Notes: generated by a model from the sequence alone, not told the origin. A stretch of 14,794 nt of DNA from Alphaproteobacteria bacterium (GCA_017937735.1 JAGBCZ010000014.1:1-14794); one strand, 5' to 3'; shown: positions 7,142-13,923, counted from the first letter of the stretch. Made by a program: numbers and translations.

Positions 7142-7843
7142 ATGCGTGAAGTTCAAATTGGGGGATTGGTTCCGTTCACCACAATCGACTATCCCGGAAA
7201 ACTGGCGGCAGTATTTTTCTTGGTTGGTTGTCCATTACGGTGTACGTATTGTTCCAATCCCCATTTATTATCAGTTGGTGATGGCGAATACGATCCAAAT
7301 CGCATGATGGAATGGCTGACACAGCGTATTGGCAAACTGGAAGCGGTCGTTTTTTCCGGTGGCGAAGCCTTGATGCAGGGTGATACAGCGATTGAATACA
7401 TGCGTGATGTTCGTGCATTGGGATTTAAAATTGGGTTGCATACAAACGGTTTTTACCCAGAACTGTTAAAACGTGCATCTGAATACGTTGATTGGATTGG
7501 GCTGGATTTCAAGGCAACCCGTGACAAATATCCCGATTTAACAGGGCAACATATTGCATACGACAATATGATACGTTCATTGGATGTATGGCTGGCCACT
7601 GGTAAAGAATTTGAGGTTCGTATCACATGTGACCCACGATATGTGTCTGTTGCAGATTTATACGAAATCGCAGATATATTGTCGGGCAGGGGGGTAAAGA
7701 ATATTGCGATTCAAAAGTATATCCCACACTTTGAAGATGCATCCAACCCGACCACAGATGCCATGCGTAATCAGTTCTTTGTGGACAAGGAATTGCGTGA
7801 AAAATTGGATTCAATGTTTGAATCTGTCACATGGCGTGAATAA
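7142..7843 (+). CDS. nrdG: Anaerobic ribonucleotide reductase activating protein, radical SAM (NrdG2 type)
   Basis: This 233-residue radical-SAM enzyme makes the glycyl radical on the reductase by reductive cleavage of S-adenosylmethionine. The N-terminal IGGLVPFTTIDYPGKLAAVF (residues 6-25) and the cluster motif C30-PLR-C34-TY-C37 are typical of the NrdG2 type, longer than the roughly 155-residue E. coli NrdG. The GGE motif (73-75) and IGLDFKA (119-125) follow. It starts at ATG 7142, four bases after the stop of the glycyl-radical gene, with no clear ribosome site, so it is probably translated by coupling; a GTG at 7127 in frame is a less likely start. It acts on the domain encoded just upstream and may draw electrons from a small ferredoxin. 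Confidence 0.94.
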   Translation: MREVQIGGLVPFTTIDYPGKLAAVFFLVGCPLRCTYCSNPHLLSVGDGEYDPNRMMEWLTQRIGKLEAVVFSGGEALMQGDTAIEYMRDVRALGFKIGLHTNGFYPELLKRASEYVDWIGLDFKATRDKYPDLTGQHIAYDNMIRSLDVWLATGKEFEVRITCDPRYVSVADLYEIADILSGRGVKNIAIQKYIPHFEDASNPTTDAMRNQFFVDKELREKLDSMFESVTWRE

Positions 7844-7857
7844 CCGTTTCAGGAAGC

Positions 7858-7887
7858 AAACACCCCCCCCTCAGGGGGTGTTTTTTA
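7858..7887 (+). terminator. Intrinsic terminator of the nrdD operon
   Basis: Stem AAACACCCCC (7858-7867) with GGGGGTGTTT (7874-7883), six-base loop, followed by a T run. It lies 15 bases after the nrdG stop. Confidence 0.93.
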
Positions 7888-8022
7888 TTGATTTAAATGT
7901 TACACTGCTGTATTCTTTTGTTCAGAACAGTGATAGATAGTAATGTAAAAATAAACAAATACATTGTATGTAATAGATGTGTATCTACGCATCGAAATCA
8001 TGGATAATATAAGGGTTTAAAA

Positions 8023-8957
8023 ATGTTTCGCAGAAAAAATAATAAAGTAACTGTTATAGAAAAACATATACTAACTGATATTTCATCTGTTGTTAAGTAT
8101 GTATCTGATGATAAACTGGCAATTTTATTACGTGATAAATTTTTTGAGTACACAGGTAAACTGCCAACAGAAACGTTGAGTACATTTAATGAAAAAATTA
8201 TATGGTCTGGTATGTTTGATGTCACGCCATTAAAAATTATGTGTGCTGATAAATATACAGTGCGTCAGTATGTTTCAGATACGATTGGTGAAAAATATCT
8301 AATAAATTTAGTTCGTCAATTTGATAACTTAAATGATTTTGATTTTCAATATTGCCGAACAATTTTGTATTAAAATACAGTGAAGGCAGTGGAAAGGTGT
8401 TACTGTGTCAGGATAAGAACAGTTTGAATCTTGAATATATAAAATCTGTAATGCGAGGTTGGGTAATTGATGAATTTTGGCTACATTATTTCGAGATGCA
8501 ATATAAAGAATCTGCCAAGAAATTTATTGTTGAAGATTTTATAGACACCAAGATAGAATATAAATTGTGGATGTTCCATGGCAAGTGCCAGTTTATAAAA
8601 ATTGAGATAATGAATGAATTTGCTGAAAATGGCAAGCCCAATAATCAGTATGGTAAATATTTTACACCTGATTGGTTGCCAACTGATTTTAAGACTGTCG
8701 GTCAAGAACCAAACTTTGAAATTAAAAAACCTAAACGTTTACAAGAATTATTGTCTTGTGCAGAAAAACTATCTGCGCCATTTGATTTTGTGCGTGTAGA
8801 TTTTTTTGAAACAAATGATGGTGAATTAAAGTTTGGTGAATTAACTTTTACCCCGGCTGCAGGACGCGTGCACTTTATGCCAGAAGATAAAAATCTAGAA
8901 TTTGGCAAATGGATAAAAATGCCAGAACGCGATAATCAAGGATTTGCAATTAGATAA
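8023..8957 (+). pseudogene. TupA-like ATP-grasp protein gene broken by a one-base frameshift
   Basis: Two overlapping frames together encode one protein of the TupA-like ATP-grasp family, found in cell-surface polysaccharide loci where members ligate amino acids or modify glycans. Frame one (8023-8373) gives STFNEKIIWSGMF and MCADKYTVRQYVSDTIGEKY, then runs to a stop at 8371. The second frame continues the family pattern with LPNNFVLKYSEGSG (the ATP-binding loop), FIVEDFID, and the C-terminal FDFVRVDFFE and KFGELTFTPAAG. Adding one T to the T4 run at 8343-8346 restores a continuous frame of 311 codons reading DFDFSILPNNFVLK, a normal family length. The second frame has no ribosome site or ATG at its start. 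The start at 8023 has AAGGG seven bases upstream. This may be a real mutation, a homopolymer sequencing error, or slippage; a classical -1 slippery heptamer is not present. Confidence 0.82.
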
Positions 8958-8984
8958 AAAATCCCCGAAATGGGGATTTTTTAT
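8956..8984. terminator. Bidirectional intrinsic terminator
   Basis: Stem AAAAATCCCC (8957-8966) with GGGGATTTTT (8972-8981), loop GAAAT, and T runs on both strands. It ends the ATP-grasp gene on the plus strand and metK on the minus strand; the metK stop codon (8981-8983) lies in its flank. The stem core is the same as in the terminator at 2211-2230. Confidence 0.92.
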
Positions 8985-10000
8985 TTGTTGATAACCTGTA
9001 ATGACTGTAATCCATTACGACACAACTTTGCGTATATCGGCGTGTCCAACCCGAACAGTTTTATCAATTCACGTGGCGGATTAGTACAGAACAAATCGTA
9101 TTCTGTGATTATGCCATCTTTGATTGTTTTTATCAGTCCGCTGGGTAATTGCCTCTGACCAATACAAGACGATAAATATACCCAGCACTCATCATTTTCC
9201 CCCAGATGTTCCAGCGCCAAATATCGTGCATACAAATTTAACGTCAGGTCTGCCTTGGTGCCGTCTTTGGTCCATGGTGAACCGCCACCAATTGGTGATG
9301 CAGTTGAATAAAAATCACATGCCAATTTGCGACCTGTTATGCCACAATCTGCGATTGATGAGTGGTATGTATAAATACCTGTGCCGTTCACGATAATATT
9401 TTCTGGCACTTGCCCCAATGTGTCAATGACAAGTGGGTGCAAATCATGATGCCCCAACATTGGTATCGCAATAATTGCAGTCTTGATTTTGCCATGTTCA
9501 TCAACTGTAATCTGTGTTTTTATATCCAGTCCCAAATCATCAGATTTTTTTGCCAAATCATACAGCACACGATTTAGTTTTCGTGCCAGATATAATTCCA
9601 GGTTGATGTTGTCGGCCCCATGACAGGCATATCCAACAAAGACCCCTTGGTCACCCCATCCTGTTTCAACGCCACAGTTTATGTCTGGCGATTGCACACC
9701 AATTAAATTGATGACGTTTATTTTATTGATATCGATGGCGTATTTGCCCCACCTGGATGCGTATTGTTCGTCATATCCGATTTCACGCAGTGCAGATTTA
9801 ACATATTCTGTTACGTTTGATAATTCTACATTACCTGTGATTTCACCGCCCAAGACAACAGTGTTATCTTTGACCATAACTTCGACCGCATATTTAACAG
9901 AACTATCCATTTCAATCATTCGGTCCAAGATATAAGATGAAATATAATCGGAAATTTTATCTGGGTGCCCCAATGACACCGCTTCTGCAGTTTTTAACAT
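8981..10000 (-). CDS. metK: S-adenosylmethionine synthetase, short divergent form
   Basis: MetK makes S-adenosylmethionine from methionine and ATP in the cytosol. Residues that match E. coli active-site positions are all there: H12 and D14 in GHPDK (11-15), D117 in GDQG, D159 and K161 in DIKTQ, D218 in ADCG, R224/K225 in GRK, and K245, K249, D251 in TKDGTKAD. The chain has only 339 residues against about 385-400 in the family. Usually invariant loops are altered: the GGP-GDAG loop reads HSSIADCG, the glycine-rich GGGAFSGKDP loop reads GGGSPWTKDG, and the C-terminal domain is shortened and poorly conserved. It is probably active but fast-evolving. The start at 10000 has AGGAG seven bases upstream, inside a small hairpin; see the leader entry. 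Confidence 0.9.
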   Translation of the reverse strand: MLKTAEAVSLGHPDKISDYISSYILDRMIEMDSSVKYAVEVMVKDNTVVLGGEITGNVELSNVTEYVKSALREIGYDEQYASRWGKYAIDINKINVINLIGVQSPDINCGVETGWGDQGVFVGYACHGADNINLELYLARKLNRVLYDLAKKSDDLGLDIKTQITVDEHGKIKTAIIAIPMLGHHDLHPLVIDTLGQVPENIIVNGTGIYTYHSSIADCGITGRKLACDFYSTASPIGGGSPWTKDGTKADLTLNLYARYLALEHLGENDECWVYLSSCIGQRQLPSGLIKTIKDGIITEYDLFCTNPPRELIKLFGLDTPIYAKLCRNGLQSLQVINK

Positions 10001-10081
10001 TTTAAAACTCCTGTTTTAGTCCATTGACGCAGGACAAGTTAGGATTTAAATCCGCGGCTGCGTAACACCATGCCACCCAGC
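10001..10081 (-). promoter_or_regulatory. Structured 5' leader of metK, candidate SAM-responsive element
   Basis: The expected leader is about 80 bases and GC-richer than its surroundings. On the minus strand it can pair ACGCAG (10058-10063) with CTGCGT (10027-10032), enclosing the palindrome GGATTTAAATCC (10042-10053). An alternative hairpin GTCC/GGAC (10032-10035 with 10019-10022) puts TGCGT in its loop, so a pseudoknot or a switch is possible. The ribosome site AGGAG sits in a perfect TAAAAC-AGGA-GTTTTA hairpin (10003-10018). I do not recognise SAM-II, SAM/SAH or another known class. A regulatory role is inferred from structure and position before metK. Confidence 0.4.
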
Positions 10082-10088
10082 AAAATAT

Positions 10089-10117
10089 ATACTATCATCA
10101 GATATGCAAATTTTCAA
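10089..10117 (-). promoter_or_regulatory. Promoter of metK
   Basis: On the minus strand TTGAAA (10112-10117), 17-base spacer, TAGTAT (10089-10094). The predicted transcription start is near 10082, just before the structured leader. Confidence 0.55.
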
Positions 10118-10155
10118 GTTTAATAAAACAAAAAAGATATTATGATAAAATGCAA

Positions 10156-10722
10156 TTAACGTATCAGTTGTTTCTTGTAATGCACAATATCTGCAAGTCT
10201 TGGATTACGTACAGATATCGGCACGCCATATTTTATATCCATGATATGGTATTCATTTCGTTGCATCATTGCCTTGGATTTTTCGTTGGTACGAACAACA
10301 CATGTATACAAAGAATCAAGTTTTAATTTATTTATTGAATAATTTTCAACTTGTTTCAGAGCATTGGTTGCCGCGCCTTTGCCTTCATCTTTGCTGGAAA
10401 CCCAATACCAAACTTCTGCATTATTTTTTTGTGGGTTAATTTTATCCAGCCCAATCATCCCAGTAACTTTATTGTCGTTCAAGATAATAAAAGGCTTATC
10501 GTATTCTTTATTGCGTACTTTGTATAACATATACTTGTATTTTGTATCCAGGATATACAAGGTAACAAACGCAAATGTTGTCATAAAATCAGGCGTAACC
10601 TGCCTGCCAGCCCAGAAAAAATAAGGGACCAACCTGTCACGATTTGCATCCAGTACATGATAAAAATCACGGCAATACCGGACTAGCGCTGAAAAATTCA
10701 ATTCTTGTAATGTTATTTTCAT
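10156..10722 (-). CDS. GNAT-family N-acetyltransferase (RimJ/RimL-like)
   Basis: A 188-residue protein with the acetyl-CoA-binding GNAT fold in its second half: beta strand and GMIGLDKI (88-95), a strand AEVWYWVSS (102-110), the pyrophosphate loop DEGKGA (112-117) followed by helix ATNALKQVENY, and the RTNEKSKAMMQR segment (144-155) that corresponds to the N-x2-S motif of RimJ/RimL-type enzymes. It transfers acetyl from acetyl-CoA to an amine; the substrate is unknown. The N-terminal 80 residues are less typical. The first ATG is at 10722; a TTG at 10740 in frame is unlikely. There is no Shine-Dalgarno sequence, and the promoter places the transcription start at or one base before this ATG, so the mRNA may be leaderless. 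It is separated from metK by 155 bases with a metK promoter. Confidence 0.85.
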   Translation of the reverse strand: MKITLQELNFSALVRYCRDFYHVLDANRDRLVPYFFWAGRQVTPDFMTTFAFVTLYILDTKYKYMLYKVRNKEYDKPFIILNDNKVTGMIGLDKINPQKNNAEVWYWVSSKDEGKGAATNALKQVENYSINKLKLDSLYTCVVRTNEKSKAMMQRNEYHIMDIKYGVPISVRNPRLADIVHYKKQLIR

Positions 10723-10728
10723 GCACAA

Positions 10729-10756
10729 AAAATAACACAAAAATACGTATTGTCAA
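10729..10756 (-). promoter_or_regulatory. Promoter of the GNAT gene, leaderless arrangement
   Basis: On the minus strand TTGACA (10751-10756), 16-base spacer, TATTTT (10729-10734). Only six bases separate the -10 from the ATG at 10722, so transcription should begin at the start codon. Confidence 0.55.
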
Positions 10757-10779
10757 ATTGTTTTGTGTGGTCCGCTGTA

Positions 10780-10840
10780 TTGCAATAAAGAATTTAAAAC
10801 GTATAATAATACTTGACAAATGAAATCTTTGTATTAAGAT
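10780..10840 (+). promoter_or_regulatory. Two tandem promoter candidates before the 166-aa orphan
   Basis: The first is TTGCAA (10780-10785), 16-base spacer, TATAAT (10802-10807). The second is TTGACA (10813-10818), 16-base spacer, TAAGAT (10835-10840). Both face the gene starting at 10875 and diverge from the GNAT promoter. CAAATGAAA is repeated at 10817 and 10851. Confidence 0.5.
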
Positions 10841-10874
10841 TTGTGTTAAGCAAATGAAACCAAAGGGGGTAAAC

Positions 10875-11375
10875 ATGGCTAGAAAAACAATGCGAGATTT
10901 ATACAACAGTGACGCACCAGAGGCTTCAATAGTTCTGCACGGTGTATGTAAGATAAGTGTACAATTGAACGCTTATGATGCGGCAGATAATTCAGAATGG
11001 GTTACTTTGTATGCTTCTCCGAAAAGAAAGAATTTGGCAAAGGCAAAAAGACCATTATATTCTGATATGGCATCTGACAGTTTGCAAGAATTGGGCTTTG
11101 GTGTTGTTTATAACTTCAGAGATGAAGAGTATGCTGCGTTGGCGGCTGCAGATATTGAATGTGCGTATGATATTAACAAAAAGCCATACACAATTACATC
11201 TGCACGTGTTCAGGATATGATTGCGTTGGATACATTGATTAAATATTCTGATGTTACATTCGATGTTTCGCGTCAATATCGTGACCAACAAAGTGGTAAA
11301 AGTGTTGTTGAACAAGTTCCAGTTGCTGAATTCAAACAGGCTATTGCGAACTATATCAAACAAAACCAAAAATAA
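10875..11375 (+). CDS. Hypothetical protein, 166 aa
   Basis: I do not recognise this protein. It is soluble, with no signal peptide or membrane segment. The first part alternates short hydrophobic strands (SIVLHGVCKISVQLNAY, WVTLYASPKRK) and suggests a beta-rich fold. The middle is acidic and alanine-rich (DEEYAALAAADIECAYD). The C-terminal part contains strands around VTFDVSRQYRD and a helix ending in AIANYIKQNQK. The start at 10875 has AAGGGGG five bases upstream; an ATG at 10854 in frame lies upstream of that site. It has its own promoters and a strong terminator, so it is a single-gene unit. The good ribosome site and tandem promoters suggest that it is well expressed. Confidence 0.82.
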   Translation: MARKTMRDLYNSDAPEASIVLHGVCKISVQLNAYDAADNSEWVTLYASPKRKNLAKAKRPLYSDMASDSLQELGFGVVYNFRDEEYAALAAADIECAYDINKKPYTITSARVQDMIALDTLIKYSDVTFDVSRQYRDQQSGKSVVEQVPVAEFKQAIANYIKQNQK

Positions 11376-11397
11376 TATCGATATACAATCTAATAAC

Positions 11398-11422
11398 AAG
11401 CCACCCAACTGGGTGGCTTTTT
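11398..11422 (+). terminator. Intrinsic terminator of the 166-aa orphan
   Basis: Nine-pair stem AAGCCACCC (11398-11406) with GGGTGGCTT (11411-11419), loop AACT, followed by a T run. Confidence 0.93.
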
Positions 11423-11432
11423 GATACCTGTA

Positions 11433-11462
11433 CTGGTAACAAGGTGTTTTTTATGATATAAT
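11433..11462 (+). promoter_or_regulatory. Extended -10 promoter of the repeat protein gene
   Basis: A perfect TATAAT (11457-11462) with an upstream TG (11454-11455) forms an extended -10. Only a poor -35 (CTGGTA, 11433-11438) is present, which extended -10 promoters tolerate. It lies 22 bases before the ATG at 11485. Confidence 0.6.
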
Positions 11463-11484
11463 TCAAGGCAAAGAAGGTGGTAGT

Positions 11485-13128
11485 ATGGCAAATTTATTTA
11501 AAATATTCACAAACCAAAAAACAAAAGAATGGCAATCTGCTTCCGATTTATCAACAGACAAAACATTTCCACGCGGAAACTACAGTACAATTTTTAAAAA
11601 ATTACAAGAATTGCAACCAGAAATGCCAGAATATATACAGATGCGTAGAAATGAAAACGGGACAGATACTTTGTGCCTGCATCGTGATGCACGTCAAAAG
11701 TTTTTGGAAAGAATAGGTTATATAGAATATCCACCAAAAACATCGGAATGGCAATCTGCGCTGGATTTATCTTTGGACGAAAATATTCCATCAAATGATT
11801 CTAGAAAAATGAATAGATTATTGGAAAAATTTCAATCTGAAATGCCAGATTTTATTCAAATGCGTAAACCAAAAACAACAATACCTGTATTGTGTCTGAA
11901 CAGTAAAGGGTTGGAAATGTTTATGGAAAAGGCAGGATTGATAAAATATCCGCCAAAAACATCAGAATGGCAATCTGCATTTGATTTAGCCACAGATAAA
12001 ACGTTTCCTTCTAGCAGTTTTTCTGTAATTACAAAAAAATTGAAAGAGTTACAATCTGAAATGCCAGATTTTATACAGATAAGAAAACCACAAAATTCTC
12101 AGGCAAGTATATGTTTGCATAAAAATGCTCGCGATGTATTTATGGAAAAATCTGGAATGATAACATATTCGCCAAAAACAAACAGATGGAAAAATGCCGA
12201 AGACTTATCTAAAGATGAAACATTTCCGTCTGATGACATGGGGCTTATTGCAAAAAAATTGAAAGAATTGCAATCTGAAATGCCAGATTTTATACAGATA
12301 AGAAAATCAAAATCTGGATACAAAAGTCTGTGCTTGAATAAAGAAGGCAGAAGAGAATTCATAAAACGTGCAGGATTTGTATATTATCCACCTAAAACGT
12401 CAGAATGGCAATCCGCTTCAGAATTAGCCAAAGACGCTACATTCCCAATGACTACCAGGACCAGTATCAGTAGCAGACTTGAAGAACTGCAGCACAAAAT
12501 GCCAGATTTTATACAGATGAGAAGACTTATGTTTGGAAATCCTCGGTTGTGTTTGCACCGTGATGGTCGTAAAGAATTTTTAGAAAGAACAGGGATGCGT
12601 TCGCTGTATAAAACAACAGAATGGTTATCTGCTGTGGATTTAGCAAAAGAAAATAATTTAAACTATCGTTCTGTTTCTGCTAAATTAACAGAACTGCAAT
12701 CTGAAATGCCAAACTATATAGAAATGCGGAAACCAAAACACGGGACCGCAAGTTTGTGCCTGCATCGTGACGGTTTGGCGGAATTCTTGAACAAGTCAGG
12801 TTTGGCACATTGTCAACCCAAAACAGAAAAATGGAAATCGGCCAGTGAAATAGCAAAAACAACACATATTTCACATTATGTTATTGCTCAAAAACTAATT
12901 GAGTTACAGCCGAAAATGCCAGAATTTATACAAATGCGAACAACAACACAAAACGGTACCAATAGTCTGTGTCTGCATCAAGATGGATACAAGAAATTTT
13001 TAAAATTTATACAACACGATAAAACAAAATCGATTAAGCAGGCAACAAAACTTGTATCCGCATTGACTGATTTAATGCAAACCAAGAAGACTGTAAAATC
13101 TGTCCCAGAAGATTCACATGATATGTAA
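11485..13128 (+). CDS. Seven-repeat protein with winged-helix-like units
   Basis: A 547-residue protein made almost wholly of seven tandem units with tryptophans at 16, 89, 162, 235, 308, 380 and 450 (period 73, 73, 73, 73, 72, 70). A unit reads roughly EWQSA-DLA-D-TFP, a helix ending KKL-ELQSEMPDF, IQMRKPK-G, SLCLHRDG and RKEFLEKAGL. W, the MP pair, the I-x-x-R strand and one Cys (64, 137, 210, 283, 356, 425, 496) are kept in all seven. The order helix, turn, helix, strand, hairpin tip, strand, helix fits a winged helix-turn-helix, so DNA or RNA binding is my inference. The residues before the second helix and at the hairpin tip vary most. A lysine-rich, unstructured tail follows (about 511-547). 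No family is recognised. The start has AAGGTGG just upstream. A terminator lies 33 bases downstream. Confidence 0.88.
   Translation: MANLFKIFTNQKTKEWQSASDLSTDKTFPRGNYSTIFKKLQELQPEMPEYIQMRRNENGTDTLCLHRDARQKFLERIGYIEYPPKTSEWQSALDLSLDENIPSNDSRKMNRLLEKFQSEMPDFIQMRKPKTTIPVLCLNSKGLEMFMEKAGLIKYPPKTSEWQSAFDLATDKTFPSSSFSVITKKLKELQSEMPDFIQIRKPQNSQASICLHKNARDVFMEKSGMITYSPKTNRWKNAEDLSKDETFPSDDMGLIAKKLKELQSEMPDFIQIRKSKSGYKSLCLNKEGRREFIKRAGFVYYPPKTSEWQSASELAKDATFPMTTRTSISSRLEELQHKMPDFIQMRRLMFGNPRLCLHRDGRKEFLERTGMRSLYKTTEWLSAVDLAKENNLNYRSVSAKLTELQSEMPNYIEMRKPKHGTASLCLHRDGLAEFLNKSGLAHCQPKTEKWKSASEIAKTTHISHYVIAQKLIELQPKMPEFIQMRTTTQNGTNSLCLHQDGYKKFLKFIQHDKTKSIKQATKLVSALTDLMQTKKTVKSVPEDSHDM
11521..13017 (+). 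repeat. Seven tandem repeats of about 219 bp within the gene
   Basis: Units begin at about 11521, 11740, 11959, 12178, 12397, 12613 and 12823. Units 2 to 5 share near-identical DNA stretches such as TCAGAATGGCAATCTGC and GAAATGCCAGATTTTAT, which points to fairly recent internal duplication. Units 6 and 7 are shorter and more diverged. Every length change is a multiple of three, so the frame is kept. Confidence 0.92.
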
Positions 13129-13161
13129 AAAAAGGTGTTGTTATAAAGCGTGGTTCGACAT

Positions 13162-13186
13162 AAAAACACCCAAACAGGTGTTTTTG
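13162..13186 (+). terminator. Intrinsic terminator of the repeat protein gene
   Basis: Stem AAAAACACC (13162-13170) with GGTGTTTTT (13177-13185), loop CAAACA. The T run overlaps the -35 box of the next gene. Confidence 0.88.
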
Positions 13187-13212
13187 AAAATTTGTTAATT
13201 TTGTGTTATAAT
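13184..13212 (+). promoter_or_regulatory. Promoter of the transglutaminase-like gene, leaderless arrangement
   Basis: TTGAAA (13184-13189), 17-base spacer, perfect TATAAT (13207-13212) with an extended TG at 13204-13205. The ATG at 13219 is only six bases after the -10, so the transcript should start at or next to the start codon. Confidence 0.75.
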
Positions 13213-13218
13213 TCATAC

Positions 13219-13872
13219 ATGACAAATGCGGATAAAGAAATTATCGAAAAAGTAAATATAGTACTGGAAAAAATCGACACATTTTTTCATGGACTGGAAC
13301 CATCGCTGAAAAGCGCAATATCTCGTGATAAATATTTCGAACAACATCCAGAAATAACAGACCATAAAAATTTTAACTTTTCTTTATCTGGCGATGATAT
13401 TATCAACAAAAAAATTCCATATAATGTTGCTGGTTGTACTGGGCGTGCAAAATTATTTTCTAAATACGCCCAAGAAATCGGATTACAAGAATTCAATATT
13501 GTTGCCACCGCAAAAAAAGAAGGTATAAAAAACAAAAATTCTGGCAAAATGATAGACGGTCATCAACTTGTTGTGATAAAACTATCAGACGGTCTGCACA
13601 TGATTGACCCTGGGAAAGGGAAAACTTACGAAAAAGCACAAATAGATGGTATTTGTAAGGTTGGTGAAAATATTGATGCAGTCGGGCACAATCAAAAAGA
13701 CTATGTAATAAGTGCGATTTTAAAACCGTCAGAATACGATAACATAAAAACATATCAACAAATGGCAAACCTTTATTTACGAGGTGGTTTTAATGCCGGT
13801 ATAAATAAAATTAAAGAAAAAGATACAAATAAGATTATTGCCAATCGATTATTTCAATTAGAAAACGAATAA
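13219..13872 (+). CDS. Transglutaminase-like cysteine protein
   Basis: A 217-residue soluble protein. AGCTGRAKLFSKYAQEIG (71-88) has a Cys at the start of a helix. GHQLVVIKLSDGLHMIDPGKG (114-134) gives His115 and Asp130. Together these form the Cys-His-Asp order and spacing of the transglutaminase/peptidase fold, so C73, H115 and D130 are the proposed triad. The N-terminal 50 residues are helical and the C-terminal 45 helical and basic. Such enzymes may be proteases, deamidases or crosslinking enzymes; the role here is unknown, and no signal peptide is present. I chose the ATG at 13219 because the promoter ends six bases before it and there is no ribosome site. An in-frame ATG or GTG upstream (near 13150) lies before the terminator and is rejected. 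The AT-rich codon use fits neighbouring accessory genes. Confidence 0.78.
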   Translation: MTNADKEIIEKVNIVLEKIDTFFHGLEPSLKSAISRDKYFEQHPEITDHKNFNFSLSGDDIINKKIPYNVAGCTGRAKLFSKYAQEIGLQEFNIVATAKKEGIKNKNSGKMIDGHQLVVIKLSDGLHMIDPGKGKTYEKAQIDGICKVGENIDAVGHNQKDYVISAILKPSEYDNIKTYQQMANLYLRGGFNAGINKIKEKDTNKIIANRLFQLENE

Positions 13873-13897
13873 TTTAAAACGATAAATAGTTCTTCGC

Positions 13898-13923
13898 AAA
13901 CCGTCAAAAGGCGGTCAGTTTTT
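13898..13923 (+). terminator. Probable terminator after the transglutaminase-like gene
   Basis: Stem ACCGTC (13900-13905) with GGCGGT (13910-13915), one T-G pair, loop AAAA, then T5 after a three-base gap. A second, weaker hairpin (AAACGC 13971-13976 with GCGGTTT 13983-13989, one bulge) followed by T6 lies downstream. The interval 13873-14154 holds no convincing gene. Confidence 0.55.

Noticed and set aside
10020..10080. Known SAM-II or SAM/SAH riboswitch, a tRNA fragment or a 16S-like piece before metK
   Set aside because: The conserved core bases of those riboswitches that I remember are not found. The 16S-like GCAGCCGCGG is a ten-base match without context, and no cloverleaf can be drawn.
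11521..13017. CRISPR array or noncoding minisatellite
   Set aside because: The 219-bp repeats keep one reading frame with conserved residues and length changes in multiples of three. There are no short repeats with unique spacers.
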